Notes under the pieces: generated by a model | The model's database searches: none | What the model saw: only the letters and a program-made list of their open reading frames with translations | What the model was told of the DNA's origin: nothing | Translations under genes and position numbers: made by a program | In this document: piece after piece, positions 6,696 through 15,322 of the stretch | Layout: each line of letters opens with the position of its first letter | How positions within the stretch are numbered: position 1 is the stretch's first letter | From: Methanosarcinaceae archaeon | GTDB lineage: Archaea; Halobacteriota; Methanosarcinia; Methanosarcinales; Methanosarcinaceae | Assembly: GCA_016926455.1 (NCBI GenBank) | Contig: JAFGOO010000199.1 | Span: 1-21,364, forward strand | DNA length: 21,364 nucleotides | Reading direction: 5' to 3'

Positions 6696-9518
6696 TTAAC
6701 CCAGCACACGCTTTAGGAACTCCCCGGTATACGAGCCTTTAGTTTTAGCCACTTCCTCTGGCATACCCTGAGCAATAATCTCTCCGCCTTTATCACCGCC
6801 TTCCGGTCCAAGGTCAATTATCCAGTCTGCAGTCTTGATGACATCCAGATTATGCTCGATAACAATTACAGTATTACCTGCATCTACAAGCCGCTGGAGC
6901 ACTTTTAGTAGCTTTTTCACATCATCGAAATGAAGGCCCGTTGTGGGCTCATCCAGTATATACACTGTTTTACCTGTAGATTTGCGGCTAAGTTCAGTGG
7001 AAAGCTTCACACGCTGAGCTTCGCCACCCGAGAGTGTGGTGGAAGATTGTCCTAGTTTGATATAACCAAGCCCTACATCATAGAGAGTCTCTAATTTGTT
7101 CTTGATCTTCGGGATGTTCTCAAAAAACTCCAATGCTTCCTCAACTGTCATATCAAGCACATCTGCTATGGTTCTGTCCTTGTATGTAACATCCAGTGTT
7201 TCCCGGTTGTATCTTTTGCCGTGGCAAACCTCACATGGCACATATACATCAGGCAAGAAATTCATCTCGATTCGGATTATCCCATCACCTGAACATGCTT
7301 CACACCTGCCACCACGAACGTTGAAACTGAATCTTCCGGGCTTGTATCCCCTTACACGGGCAAGTTGCGTCTGTGCAAAAAGCTCCCTTATAGGTGTGAA
7401 TAGGTTCGTGTAGGTTGCAGGATTAGAACGTGGCGTTCTACCGATTGGAGATTGGTCAATGGTGATTACTTTGTCCAAGTTCGATAATCCAGTGATTTTG
7501 CTGTATTTGCCAGGTCTCTCACGTGCGCGGTTCAGTTTCTGGGCAAGCACCTTGTTTAGGGTTTCATTAATGAGTGTACTTTTTCCCGAACCCGAGACAC
7601 CTGTCACACATACCATTACCCCAATCGGAAAGTCTACATCAATGTTCTTAAGGTTATTTGCACCCGCACCCTCAAGAGTAAGTATACCTTTGTTCTTGCG
7701 CCGGGTCTCTGGAACCTTTATCTTCAATTTTCCGTTCAGGTACTGTCCTGTAAGTGAGTTCTTATTTGACATGATCTGTTCAGGACTGCCCTCTGCCACA
7801 ATTTCACCACCATGTATACCGGCACCGGGACCCATATCTACTACATGGTCAGCACTGAGTATTGTCTCTTCGTCATGCTCGACAACAATGACCGTGTTGC
7901 CGATATCCCTGAGGTTCTTGAGTGTATTGATTAGGCGCAGGTTATCCCTTTGGTGCAGCCCGATGGTAGGTTCGTCAAGGATGTACAGAACACCCATAAG
8001 ACTTGAACCGATCTGAGTTGCAAGCCGGATACGCTGTGCCTCACCTCCTGATAGTGTGGCTGCCGACCTGCTGAGCGTCAGATAATCAAGTCCTACATCA
8101 ATCAAGAAACCGAGCCTAGCCTTGATCTCTTTCAGGATAAGGCGGGAAATTGTATATTCACGGGGGTTGAGTTTTGATTCCAATTCCTCAAAGAAATGAA
8201 GTGTATTATCCACGGACAGCTGCGTAACTTCGATTATATTAGTATCGTTGACTGTAACCGCCATACTTGCGGGTTTCAGTCGGTTACCTTTACATACAGC
8301 GCATGGTTTTGTGCTTATGTATTTTCTCAATCGGTCCTTTGTACTCTCAGATTCGGTTTTGTCATAAATCTTGGAAAGGCTTGCAACCACCCCATGAAAA
8401 TGTCCGGTGTGCTTCCAAAAGCCACCATTCCTGCCAACATGAAGGAAGGGGATGCGTTCATGAGTGCCATAAAGTATTATCCTTCGAAATCTCGGGTCAA
8501 GTTCCTCGAATGGTAAATCCATGGAAAATCCGTAATAGCGTGCCAACGATTCCAATGATTGCATATAATATCCGTCTCTTGAACCCCATGGTTCAATTGC
8601 ACCTTCATGGAGGGTAAATGTTGGGTCTGGAACGATGAGTTCTGGGTCGTATTCCATGGCTGTTCCAAGTCCATGGCACTCAGGACATGCACCTTGGGGA
8701 CTATTGAAGGATAACGCAGCAGGTTCTAAATCTTCAAATCCGGTTCCACATTCAGGACAAGCAAGATTTTCACTGAAAACAAGTTCCTCACCATCAATAA
8801 TATGAACGATAACTGTCCCACCACCCTTTTCAAGTGCGATTTCAATAGAATCCGAGAGTCTCTCTTCAATTCCTGCATTTATGGCAAGGCGGTCCACGAC
8901 AACCTCGATGTTATGTTTTTGGTATCTTCCAAGTTCAATATTCTCAGTTTTTTCAAGTTCTATTATTTCTCCATCGATGCGGACACGTGCATATCCTTCG
9001 GTCACAAGGTCTGAAAGCAATTTTCGGTATTCTCCCTTACGTTCGCGGACGATGGGCGCGAGGATGTGGACTTTTGTACCTTCTGAAATAGTCATTATAC
9101 TATCAACAATCTGGTCTACGCTTTGAGGCTCAATTCTTCTGCCGCAGTCCGGGCAATGGCGGATTCCTATTCTAGCATAAAGCAACCGTAGGTAGTCATA
9201 AATCTCAGTGACCGTTCCCACGGTGGAACGGGGATTTTTACTTGTTGTCTTCTGCTCTATGGAAATAGCAGGAGATAGACCCTCAATATACTCCACATCA
9301 GGTTTTTCCATCAATCCTAGGAACTGGCGCGCATAGGCTGAGAGTGATTCTACGTATCTCCTCTGACCCTCTGCATAAATTGTATCAAAAGCGAGTGTAG
9401 ATTTTCCAGAACCGCTCAGTCCTGTTATGACTATAAGTTTGTCACGTGGGAGTGTAAGGTCAATATTTTTAAGGTTATGCTCTTTTGCACCTTTTATTAG
9501 AATGCTGCTCAAAGACAT
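6696..9518 (-). CDS. uvrA: Excinuclease ABC subunit A
   Basis: A 940-residue damage-recognition ATPase of nucleotide excision repair. It loads UvrB on lesions. Seen: two ABC ATPase halves, with Walker A GLSGSGKST at 33-41 and GVSGSGKST at 640-648; ABC signatures LSGGEAQR at 489-496 and 829-836; Walker B LDEPT at 514-518 and 855-859; zinc sites with CPEC at 254-257 and 278-281, and CEAC/CEVC at 739-742 and 762-765. Length and all motifs are those of a full, active UvrA. uvrB and uvrC are not in this window. Archaea with UvrABC are thought to have gained it from bacteria. A TATA-like CTTATAACAT lies about 60 bases before the ATG; no good Shine-Dalgarno site is seen. Confidence 0.98.
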   Translation of the reverse strand: MSLSSILIKGAKEHNLKNIDLTLPRDKLIVITGLSGSGKSTLAFDTIYAEGQRRYVESLSAYARQFLGLMEKPDVEYIEGLSPAISIEQKTTSKNPRSTVGTVTEIYDYLRLLYARIGIRHCPDCGRRIEPQSVDQIVDSIMTISEGTKVHILAPIVRERKGEYRKLLSDLVTEGYARVRIDGEIIELEKTENIELGRYQKHNIEVVVDRLAINAGIEERLSDSIEIALEKGGGTVIVHIIDGEELVFSENLACPECGTGFEDLEPAALSFNSPQGACPECHGLGTAMEYDPELIVPDPTFTLHEGAIEPWGSRDGYYMQSLESLARYYGFSMDLPFEELDPRFRRIILYGTHERIPFLHVGRNGGFWKHTGHFHGVVASLSKIYDKTESESTKDRLRKYISTKPCAVCKGNRLKPASMAVTVNDTNIIEVTQLSVDNTLHFFEELESKLNPREYTISRLILKEIKARLGFLIDVGLDYLTLSRSAATLSGGEAQRIRLATQIGSSLMGVLYILDEPTIGLHQRDNLRLINTLKNLRDIGNTVIVVEHDEETILSADHVVDMGPGAGIHGGEIVAEGSPEQIMSNKNSLTGQYLNGKLKIKVPETRRKNKGILTLEGAGANNLKNIDVDFPIGVMVCVTGVSGSGKSTLINETLNKVLAQKLNRARERPGKYSKITGLSNLDKVITIDQSPIGRTPRSNPATYTNLFTPIRELFAQTQLARVRGYKPGRFSFNVRGGRCEACSGDGIIRIEMNFLPDVYVPCEVCHGKRYNRETLDVTYKDRTIADVLDMTVEEALEFFENIPKIKNKLETLYDVGLGYIKLGQSSTTLSGGEAQRVKLSTELSRKSTGKTVYILDEPTTGLHFDDVKKLLKVLQRLVDAGNTVIVIEHNLDVIKTADWIIDLGPEGGDKGGEIIAQGMPEEVAKTKGSYTGEFLKRVLG

Positions 9519-9672
9519 GATTTGAAATTGGATGATGGATTATTAGGTAAATCTTACGGTGGTTTCTCCGTTTAGGTATGTTATAAGGATTTTGATTAAC
9601 CCAACACAAATAGAAATATTCGAAACAAGAAAAGTATATTTTTATATCCGTCATTAATTTTAAATTTCAAGT

Positions 9673-9768
9673 ATGAGTCACAAATCTCATAGTAGAACTA
9701 TAATTTTAGCAATGGGAGAATCTAAGCAATCCTTAATTCATAATTTTCAGTATCATGTTAATGCATAA
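9673..9768 (+). CDS. Possible 31-residue ORF, unrecognised
   Basis: ATG at 9673 opens a 31-codon frame (MSHKSHSRTIILAMG...) ending at TAA 9766-9768, tail to tail with the lipoprotein gene and overlapping its last bases by 16. I recognise no domain. The argument for it is a TATA-like stretch at 9637-9652 about 30 bases upstream, which would give a leaderless mRNA. There is no Shine-Dalgarno site. It may equally be chance in an AT-rich 230-base gap. Confidence 0.2.
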   Translation: MSHKSHSRTIILAMGESKQSLIHNFQYHVNA

Positions 9769-10178
9769 GGAAAAGTTTTGAATTTCCATTTCTCATTTTC
9801 TTTAACCAACTCAATTTGTAAGGTTTTTGTTACAATTTCTGGAGTAAGCTCTATAAATTTTTCAAATGAAAAATCAATATCTACACTTGATTCATTGACA
9901 CTAATATCAACAACTGCATCATCCTGATCTATATACTCTGCCGTAACTTCCAGGAATTCATATTTAGAAGGATTTACTTTCTTGCATATATTTACAAACA
10001 TTCCAAGGTCTGTATCTACCCTATACTCTGTTGACATCATTGTATAACATTTATCAAAATCACCGTCTTCAAATGCAGAAGCAAATCTTTCAACGGTTTT
10101 ACCAGGCGTATTGCCAGCTATTTCTGCACATCCAGAAAATAAAATTGATATTAACACGAAAGCAATCAGGTATTTCAT
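9753..10178 (-). CDS. Small lipoprotein with NTF2-like (DUF4878-type) domain
   Basis: A 141-residue secreted lipoprotein. The start is placed at the ATG 10178-10176 because GAGGGG lies 7-12 bases upstream and MKYLIAFVLISILFSGC is a classic lipoprotein signal with Cys17 as the likely lipidation site; the upstream ATG at 10235 would bury this signal. The mature part (PGKTVERFASAFEDGDFDK, then alternating beta strands and a final WKF) looks like the NTF2-like DUF4878/DUF4864 fold found in many short archaeal and bacterial lipoproteins. No enzymatic motif is seen; the function is unknown. It is divergent from ppsA. Confidence 0.8.
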   Translation of the reverse strand: MKYLIAFVLISILFSGCAEIAGNTPGKTVERFASAFEDGDFDKCYTMMSTEYRVDTDLGMFVNICKKVNPSKYEFLEVTAEYIDQDDAVVDISVNESSVDIDFSFEKFIELTPEIVTKTLQIELVKENEKWKFKTFPYALT

Positions 10179-10265
10179 AATATAGCCCCTCAATTTCAAA
10201 ATAATGTCTTTTATTATTCTAAGTATGGTTTCCAAAAAATAAAATATTTTTGGAAAACAATCATA

Positions 10266-10287
10266 TTAATATCTAATTAATATCTAA
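10266..10287. repeat. Two tandem copies of an 11-base unit
   Basis: TTAATATCTAA occurs twice in direct succession, 29 bases upstream of ppsA, in the divergent gap with the lipoprotein gene. It overlaps where a ppsA promoter would be expected, so it may be a regulator site or simple AT-rich repetition. Confidence 0.4.
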
Positions 10288-10315
10288 TAAATAATTAATT
10301 TTTATATGGGGGTTT

Positions 10316-12745
10316 ATGATGGGAACTAGCAAATATATTCGATGGTTTGAAGAGATAAGCATAGACGATATCCCTTTTGTCGGAGGTAAAAATGCCTCAC
10401 TTGGCGAGATGTATAGAGAATTGACAGACAAAGGGATTAAAATACCCAACGGATTTGCAATCACTGCAGAGGCTTACTGGCATATTTTAGAATCTGCTGG
10501 TGTGCTTGAAGAACTCAAGAATACCTTGGAAGGATTAGAGATAGTAAATGTAAGTGACCTTGCTGAAAGAGGGAAAAAGGCGAGGAACATAATACTCGAT
10601 GCAAAATTCCCGGATGATCTCTGGAACGAGATAAAAGAAGCTTACGATAAACTGGGCCAAAAATATGATCAAACGGATACAGATGTGGCAGTTCGCAGTT
10701 CTGCAACAGCAGAAGACCTTCCACATGCTTCATTTGCAGGCCAGCAGGAAACTTATCTCAATGTACACGGTTATCACTCATTAAAAGATGCATGTAATAG
10801 GTGCTTTGCATCACTTTTTACTGACAGGGCTATATCCTATCGTGTGAACAACAATTTTGATCATTTCAAGGTCGGACTATCAATAGGAGTCATGAAAATG
10901 GTACGTTCAGATCTTGCATCCAGTGGAGTTATTTTCACCATTGATACAGAAACAGGATTTGAAGACGTAGTTTTCATAACAGGGGCATACGGTCTTGGAG
11001 AAAATATTGTGCAGGGTCTTGTCAATCCGGATGAGTTCTATGTCTTTAAGCCCACCTTCAAAGAAGGATACAGTCCCATTATTCAGAAAAAATCAGGCAG
11101 CAAAGAAATCAAAATGATATATGGACGCGGAGATTCCCGAATACTTACCCGTAATGTAGATGTTCCAGAAGCAGAAAGGAGAAAGTTCTGTATCAACAAT
11201 GATGAGATTCTACTACTCGCAAAATACGCTGTCATCATCGAGGACCACTATTCTAAAAAGAGAGGCATGTCAGTGCCTATGGACATCGAATGGGCAAAAG
11301 ACGGCAACACGGGTGAGCTTTTCATTGTACAGGCAAGACCAGAGACCGTGCAGTCCAGAAAAAGACAGGAAATTCTTGAGACCTATTACCTTGATGAAAA
11401 GTCATCCATTATTGTAAAAGGTAGAAGTGTAGGCGATAAAATAGCAGCCGGTAAAGTACGTGTAGTTGTAGATGTATCCAAACTCCCCTCATTTAAACCC
11501 GGAGAGATATTGGTGGCTGATACGACCACTCCTGACTGGGAACCGATTATGAAACGAGCATCTGCAATCATCACAAACAAAGGTGGAAGAACATGTCATG
11601 CAGCAATTGTCAGCCGTGAACTTGGGGTTCCAGCTGTTGTGGGTACCGAGAATGCCACTGAAAAATTAAAAACCGGAATAGAAGTTACAGTAAGTTGCGC
11701 TGAAGGAGATATTGGAAGGGTCTATGAGGGCATATTACCTTTTCACATAGAGACCATTGACCTCAAAGGAATAGGAAAGACAAAGACTGAAATAATGATG
11801 AATCTTGGAAATCCTGAAGAAGCTTTTGCGCTTTCAATGATTCCAAATGATGGTATTGGTCTTGCAAGACTTGAGTTCATCATCACAAGTTATATCAAGG
11901 TCCATCCAATGGCACTGATACACCCTGAAAGGGTAGAAGACGAAAATGTGCTTGTTGAAATTGAAAAACTTACAACCGGATATAAAAATAAAGAGGATTA
12001 TTTTGTTGAAAAACTTTCACAGGGCATAGCGACTATTGCAGCTTCTTTTTATCCAAAACCTGTGGTTGTTCGTATGAGTGATTTCAAGTCTAATGAGTAT
12101 GCGAGCTTGCTCGGTGGAAAATATTTTGAGTTAGATGAGAGCAACCCCATGTTAGGGTTTAGAGGAGCGTCCCGCTACTATGATGATCGGTACAGAGAAG
12201 GCTTTTCGCTTGAGTGTAAAGCCATGAAAATTGTCCGGGATAAAATGGGGCTTACAAATCTAATCCTTATGATTCCATTCTGCAGACGAATAGAAGAAGC
12301 GGAAAGAGTACTTGCTGAAATGAAAAAGAATGGTCTGGAAAGAGGAAATAACGGTCTACAGGTATATGTCATGTGTGAAATCCCAAGCAATGTCCTTTTG
12401 ATTGATGAGTTTAGTAAATACTTCGATGGTTTTTCGATAGGTTCCAATGACCTTACACAGTTGACCCTCGGTGTGGACAGGGACTCCGAGATACTTGCTG
12501 CATCTTTTGATGAAAGAGACGAAGCAGTCAAAAAAATAGTTTCCATGGCAGTTCAGGGAGCAAAAAAGAATGGCAAGCATAGCGGACTTTGTGGTCAGGC
12601 ACCAAGTGACTTCCCGGAATTTGCGGATTTTCTTGTAAGAGAAGGAATCGATTCAATATCGCTTAACCCTGATTCTGTGATGAAGATAGCTCTTAAGGTT
12701 TTGGAAACTGAAAAAGACATAAAAAAATTAAACTTGCAGGCTTGA
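10316..12745 (+). CDS. ppsA: Phosphoenolpyruvate synthase
   Basis: An 809-residue enzyme that converts pyruvate, ATP and water to PEP, AMP and phosphate, the entry into gluconeogenesis when carbon comes in as acetyl-CoA/pyruvate. Domains: N-terminal ATP-grasp pyruvate-phosphate dikinase domain (about 15-345; VGGKNASLGEM at 22-32, VRSSATAEDLPHASFAGQQ at 126-144, IVQARPETV at 337-345); swivelling phosphohistidine domain with GGRTCHAAIVSRELGVPAVVG (423-443) and phospho-carrier His428; C-terminal PEP-binding barrel with IGSNDLTQLTLGVDRDS and LCGQAPSD, which holds the catalytic Cys. All key residues are present. GGGGGTTT lies just before the ATG at 10316; the next codon is also ATG. Confidence 0.96.
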   Translation: MMGTSKYIRWFEEISIDDIPFVGGKNASLGEMYRELTDKGIKIPNGFAITAEAYWHILESAGVLEELKNTLEGLEIVNVSDLAERGKKARNIILDAKFPDDLWNEIKEAYDKLGQKYDQTDTDVAVRSSATAEDLPHASFAGQQETYLNVHGYHSLKDACNRCFASLFTDRAISYRVNNNFDHFKVGLSIGVMKMVRSDLASSGVIFTIDTETGFEDVVFITGAYGLGENIVQGLVNPDEFYVFKPTFKEGYSPIIQKKSGSKEIKMIYGRGDSRILTRNVDVPEAERRKFCINNDEILLLAKYAVIIEDHYSKKRGMSVPMDIEWAKDGNTGELFIVQARPETVQSRKRQEILETYYLDEKSSIIVKGRSVGDKIAAGKVRVVVDVSKLPSFKPGEILVADTTTPDWEPIMKRASAIITNKGGRTCHAAIVSRELGVPAVVGTENATEKLKTGIEVTVSCAEGDIGRVYEGILPFHIETIDLKGIGKTKTEIMMNLGNPEEAFALSMIPNDGIGLARLEFIITSYIKVHPMALIHPERVEDENVLVEIEKLTTGYKNKEDYFVEKLSQGIATIAASFYPKPVVVRMSDFKSNEYASLLGGKYFELDESNPMLGFRGASRYYDDRYREGFSLECKAMKIVRDKMGLTNLILMIPFCRRIEEAERVLAEMKKNGLERGNNGLQVYVMCEIPSNVLLIDEFSKYFDGFSIGSNDLTQLTLGVDRDSEILAASFDERDEAVKKIVSMAVQGAKKNGKHSGLCGQAPSDFPEFADFLVREGIDSISLNPDSVMKIALKVLETEKDIKKLNLQA

Positions 12746-12747
12746 TA

Positions 12748-12792
12748 AACATCTCGCGACTAAAGACATGAGCTTTCTGGTTTCTTTATGGA
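12748..12792 (-). repeat. Solo tnpB-type right-end relic after transporter operon
   Basis: The minus strand reads TAAAGAAACCAGAAAGCTCA then TGTCTTTAGTCGCGAGATGT. It keeps the AGAAAGC-CATG-CTTTAGTCG core of the ends at 1676-1713 and 4138-4190, with a partly mismatched CTCATG/CGCGAG stem. No transposase sequence is next to it. It lies about 90 bases past the stop of the last permease gene, in that operon's sense orientation, and runs up to the ppsA stop on the other strand. Identification rests on a short match. Confidence 0.4.
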
Positions 12793-12882
12793 ATGATAAA
12801 AACAAAAATACATGCAATAGGTAGAAACGCTCACTTAGACAGGAATGTGAAATTTTTGGACATAATGAAGGCATGATCCTTA

Positions 12883-13494
12883 CTATTTTGTATATGAACG
12901 AGTAAATCTTTTTTCCAGCAATGTGAAAAATTGATCAATGAATATCGCAAGCAGTATAGCAGGTATGGCACCTGCCAACAGGGTTTTAGTATTATAACCG
13001 ATGAGCCCTTGGAATATAATTTCACCCAGCCCACCACTGCCTATGAAAGCTGTCAGCACTGCAATGCTGTTGGCCAGGATGGCTGCAAATTTTATCCCTG
13101 CGAACATTGCGGGGTATGCATTTGGCAGCCTTATGTACCTGTTTATCTGCCACTGGCTCATCCCCACACCCTGTGCATAATCTATCAGTTCTGGGTCCAC
13201 ATTGCTTAGACCGATATAGGTATTTTTGATTATAGGAAGAAGGGCACGCAGCATTATCGCTATCACAGCCGGTGTAAACCCAATGCCAATTAGTGGAACC
13301 ATTATGGCTACGACAGCGAAACTGGGAACTGCCTGTACCAGGTTTGAGAATTTCAATCCAAAAAAGGCAAGTTTCTTGCTATACAGAGATGCAAAGGCAA
13401 AGGGAATAGAAACAAGCATGCTAATGAACAATGTGGTATAAACAAGTATGATATGCTCCCATGTGGCATCAAGTACTGTTTCAAGGACTACCAT
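12883..13494 (-). CDS. Quaternary amine ABC transporter permease (second)
   Basis: A 203-residue inner-membrane permease of the OpuC/ProW type, about five membrane spans. The EAA-like loop that docks on the ATPase is VDPELIDYAQGVGMSQWQ at 99-116, followed by LPNAYP; the AFIGSGGLGEIIFQG segment is typical of betaine/choline permeases. Its ATG overlaps the end of the preceding permease gene by 7 bases and has AGGT upstream inside that gene, so the two are translationally coupled. Last gene of the operon. Confidence 0.9.
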   Translation of the reverse strand: MVVLETVLDATWEHIILVYTTLFISMLVSIPFAFASLYSKKLAFFGLKFSNLVQAVPSFAVVAIMVPLIGIGFTPAVIAIMLRALLPIIKNTYIGLSNVDPELIDYAQGVGMSQWQINRYIRLPNAYPAMFAGIKFAAILANSIAVLTAFIGSGGLGEIIFQGLIGYNTKTLLAGAIPAILLAIFIDQFFTLLEKRFTRSYTK

Positions 13495-14132
13495 TTGCCA
13501 TACCTCTCATGAAGTTTTTTTTCAACGATACCTGCAAAACTGTCAAGTATAACAGCAAGAAGACCGGTCCACAACCCTGCAACCAAGATGGCATCCTTTT
13601 CGTACAGCTGGATACCATTCTGGAGCACTGTTCCGAGTCCTCCTGCAGCAACAAGTCCTCCCAGAGTTACCACACCCATACAGAACACAAGTGCTATCCT
13701 GATACCACCTGCTATTAAAGGGAGAGACATGGGAATTTTCACCTTCCACAGTGTTTCTACCTGAGAGAGTCCTATGGCTCTGGCAACATAGGTATATTGT
13801 TCATCGACCCCTTTTAAGCCTGTATAGGTATTCCTTGCAACCGGAAGAATCGAATAGAGCACCGATGCAGCAATTGTAGGACCTGCACCAAGACGAAGTA
13901 TAGGAAGAAGTATCACGATAAGAGCAAGGTCCGGTATGGTCTCGACTATGTTGAGTATATTGAGCACTGTATTTGCCGTTCTTTGTCTGGAATAGATGAA
14001 GATCCCTATAATAACTCCGATTACCGTTGAAAGTACAAGCGCGATGCTGAACATCTGCAAATGTTCGATGGTCCGAAGTGTCATCAGATTCTTATCCCAG
14101 ACGTCTATAACAGTCTGCAGTACTATTGTCAA
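13488..14132 (-). CDS. Quaternary amine ABC transporter permease (first)
   Basis: A 214-residue permease of the same family, with about five membrane spans. The coupling loop is VDEQYTYVARAIGLSQVETL at 109-128, then VKIPMSLPLIAGG; VTLGGLVAAGGLGTVLQNG is the family's C-terminal signature. The start is TTG at 14132, supported by GAGG six bases upstream; no ATG is better placed. It starts 12 bases after the ATPase stop. Pairing of two different permease subunits with one ATPase and a separate lipoprotein is the OpuC/OsmVWXY plan. Confidence 0.9.
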   Translation of the reverse strand: MTIVLQTVIDVWDKNLMTLRTIEHLQMFSIALVLSTVIGVIIGIFIYSRQRTANTVLNILNIVETIPDLALIVILLPILRLGAGPTIAASVLYSILPVARNTYTGLKGVDEQYTYVARAIGLSQVETLWKVKIPMSLPLIAGGIRIALVFCMGVVTLGGLVAAGGLGTVLQNGIQLYEKDAILVAGLWTGLLAVILDSFAGIVEKKLHERYGKW

Positions 14133-14144
14133 GTTCGACCTCGT

Positions 14145-15272
14145 TCAGATTAACTTAAGTAGCACCTCGTCAGATACGAGAATTCCACTGGGGCGGTCTT
14201 CGTTCATGATAAGGGCAAGGTATTCTCCGCTTTTTTTCAATTCGGAGAGTGCAAAGGCAACGGAATCCAATGGCTGGAAAGTTTTCAGAGGCCTTACAAC
14301 ATCAGCCAATTTTTGAGTCTTTGTTCGGCATTTCATGAGATCTACCATTGTTATCCTGCCAAGCAATCGGCCATTATCAAAAATAAATGCAGTCTCAAGG
14401 TCTCTTCCTGTCATTTCATTAACGGCATCACAGGTATCCATTTTGCTGTCAAATACATATTTGCTGTCAAAAGGAGACATCAGGTCTTTGACATTTAGTG
14501 TGTCCATGTGCTTGAACTTACGTTCCGTATCAACGATTTCTGACACCATTTTTGTTGCAGGATTGAAAATAAGTTCTTCAGGTGGTCCTACCTGCACGAT
14601 TTTTGCCTGATCTACTATAGCTATCCTGTCTCCCAATCTAAATGCTTCTTCAATATCGTGGGTCACAAATACTATGGTTCTGCCAATCTCCATCTTTATT
14701 TTAAGGAACTCTTCCTGAAGTTGCTTCCGCAGTATCGGGTCCAGTGCACCGAAGGGCTCGTCCATTAAAAGTAGAGGTGGGTCCATTGCCAGTGCCCTGG
14801 CCAGTCCAACACGTTGCTGCTGCCCGCCGCTCAACTGCCTTGGATATCTATTAAAAAAAAGATCCGTTGGAAGCGATACAAAATCTAGAAGGTATTGAAC
14901 CCTTTCCTTTACCCGATTCTTTTCCCATCCTTCGAGTTTTGGCACAAGCCCTATATTCTCCCCGATGGTCATGTGGGGGAAAAGGCCGATGTTCTGTATA
15001 ACATAGCCCATGTTGCGTCTCAGGCGTACCGGATCCAATTTCCTCGTATCAAGCCCATTGATGATGACACTTCCCGAATCTTGTTCTATCATCCGGTTAA
15101 TCATTCTCAGTATGGTTGTCTTCCCAGAGCCGCTGGGTCCTATCAAAATAAGCAGTTCTCCACCATGTATTTCCATGTCAAGTTCTTTGACTGCAAAACG
15201 AGAGCCGTATTTCTTGGTTACCCCTTTAATCTGGATTGAATCTATTCTATCAAATAACCTTTCAGTATGCAT
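14145..15272 (-). CDS. opuCA: Quaternary amine ABC transporter ATPase with tandem CBS domains
   Basis: A 375-residue ATPase that powers uptake of glycine betaine, choline or similar solutes. Seen: Walker A GPSGSGKT at 45-52, Q-loop around VIQNIGLFPH (91-100), signature LSGGQQQR at 147-154, Walker B LLLMDEP at 167-173, switch His205. The last 120 residues (about 260-375) form two CBS repeats, the first around LNVKDLMSPFD, the second around LADVVRPLKTF and ending with SGILVSDEVL. In bacteria, OpuCA CBS domains bind c-di-AMP, which shuts the transporter (established in Listeria and Staphylococcus); whether this archaeal protein does so is inference. AAGGT precedes the ATG. Confidence 0.93.
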   Translation of the reverse strand: MHTERLFDRIDSIQIKGVTKKYGSRFAVKELDMEIHGGELLILIGPSGSGKTTILRMINRMIEQDSGSVIINGLDTRKLDPVRLRRNMGYVIQNIGLFPHMTIGENIGLVPKLEGWEKNRVKERVQYLLDFVSLPTDLFFNRYPRQLSGGQQQRVGLARALAMDPPLLLMDEPFGALDPILRKQLQEEFLKIKMEIGRTIVFVTHDIEEAFRLGDRIAIVDQAKIVQVGPPEELIFNPATKMVSEIVDTERKFKHMDTLNVKDLMSPFDSKYVFDSKMDTCDAVNEMTGRDLETAFIFDNGRLLGRITMVDLMKCRTKTQKLADVVRPLKTFQPLDSVAFALSELKKSGEYLALIMNEDRPSGILVSDEVLLKLI

Positions 15273-15322
15273 TTTTTTACCTTACAATGAAGTTTCCAAG
15301 TAAAAAACTCGGATGATGGATT

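Noticed and set aside
8196..8617. Plus-strand ORFs of 106 and 116 codons inside uvrA
   Set aside because: Antisense shadows of a fully conserved UvrA reading frame.
10178..10235. Upstream ATG for the lipoprotein (19 extra residues)
   Set aside because: It would place a charged segment before the lipoprotein signal and has no ribosome site, whereas GAGGGG precedes the internal ATG.
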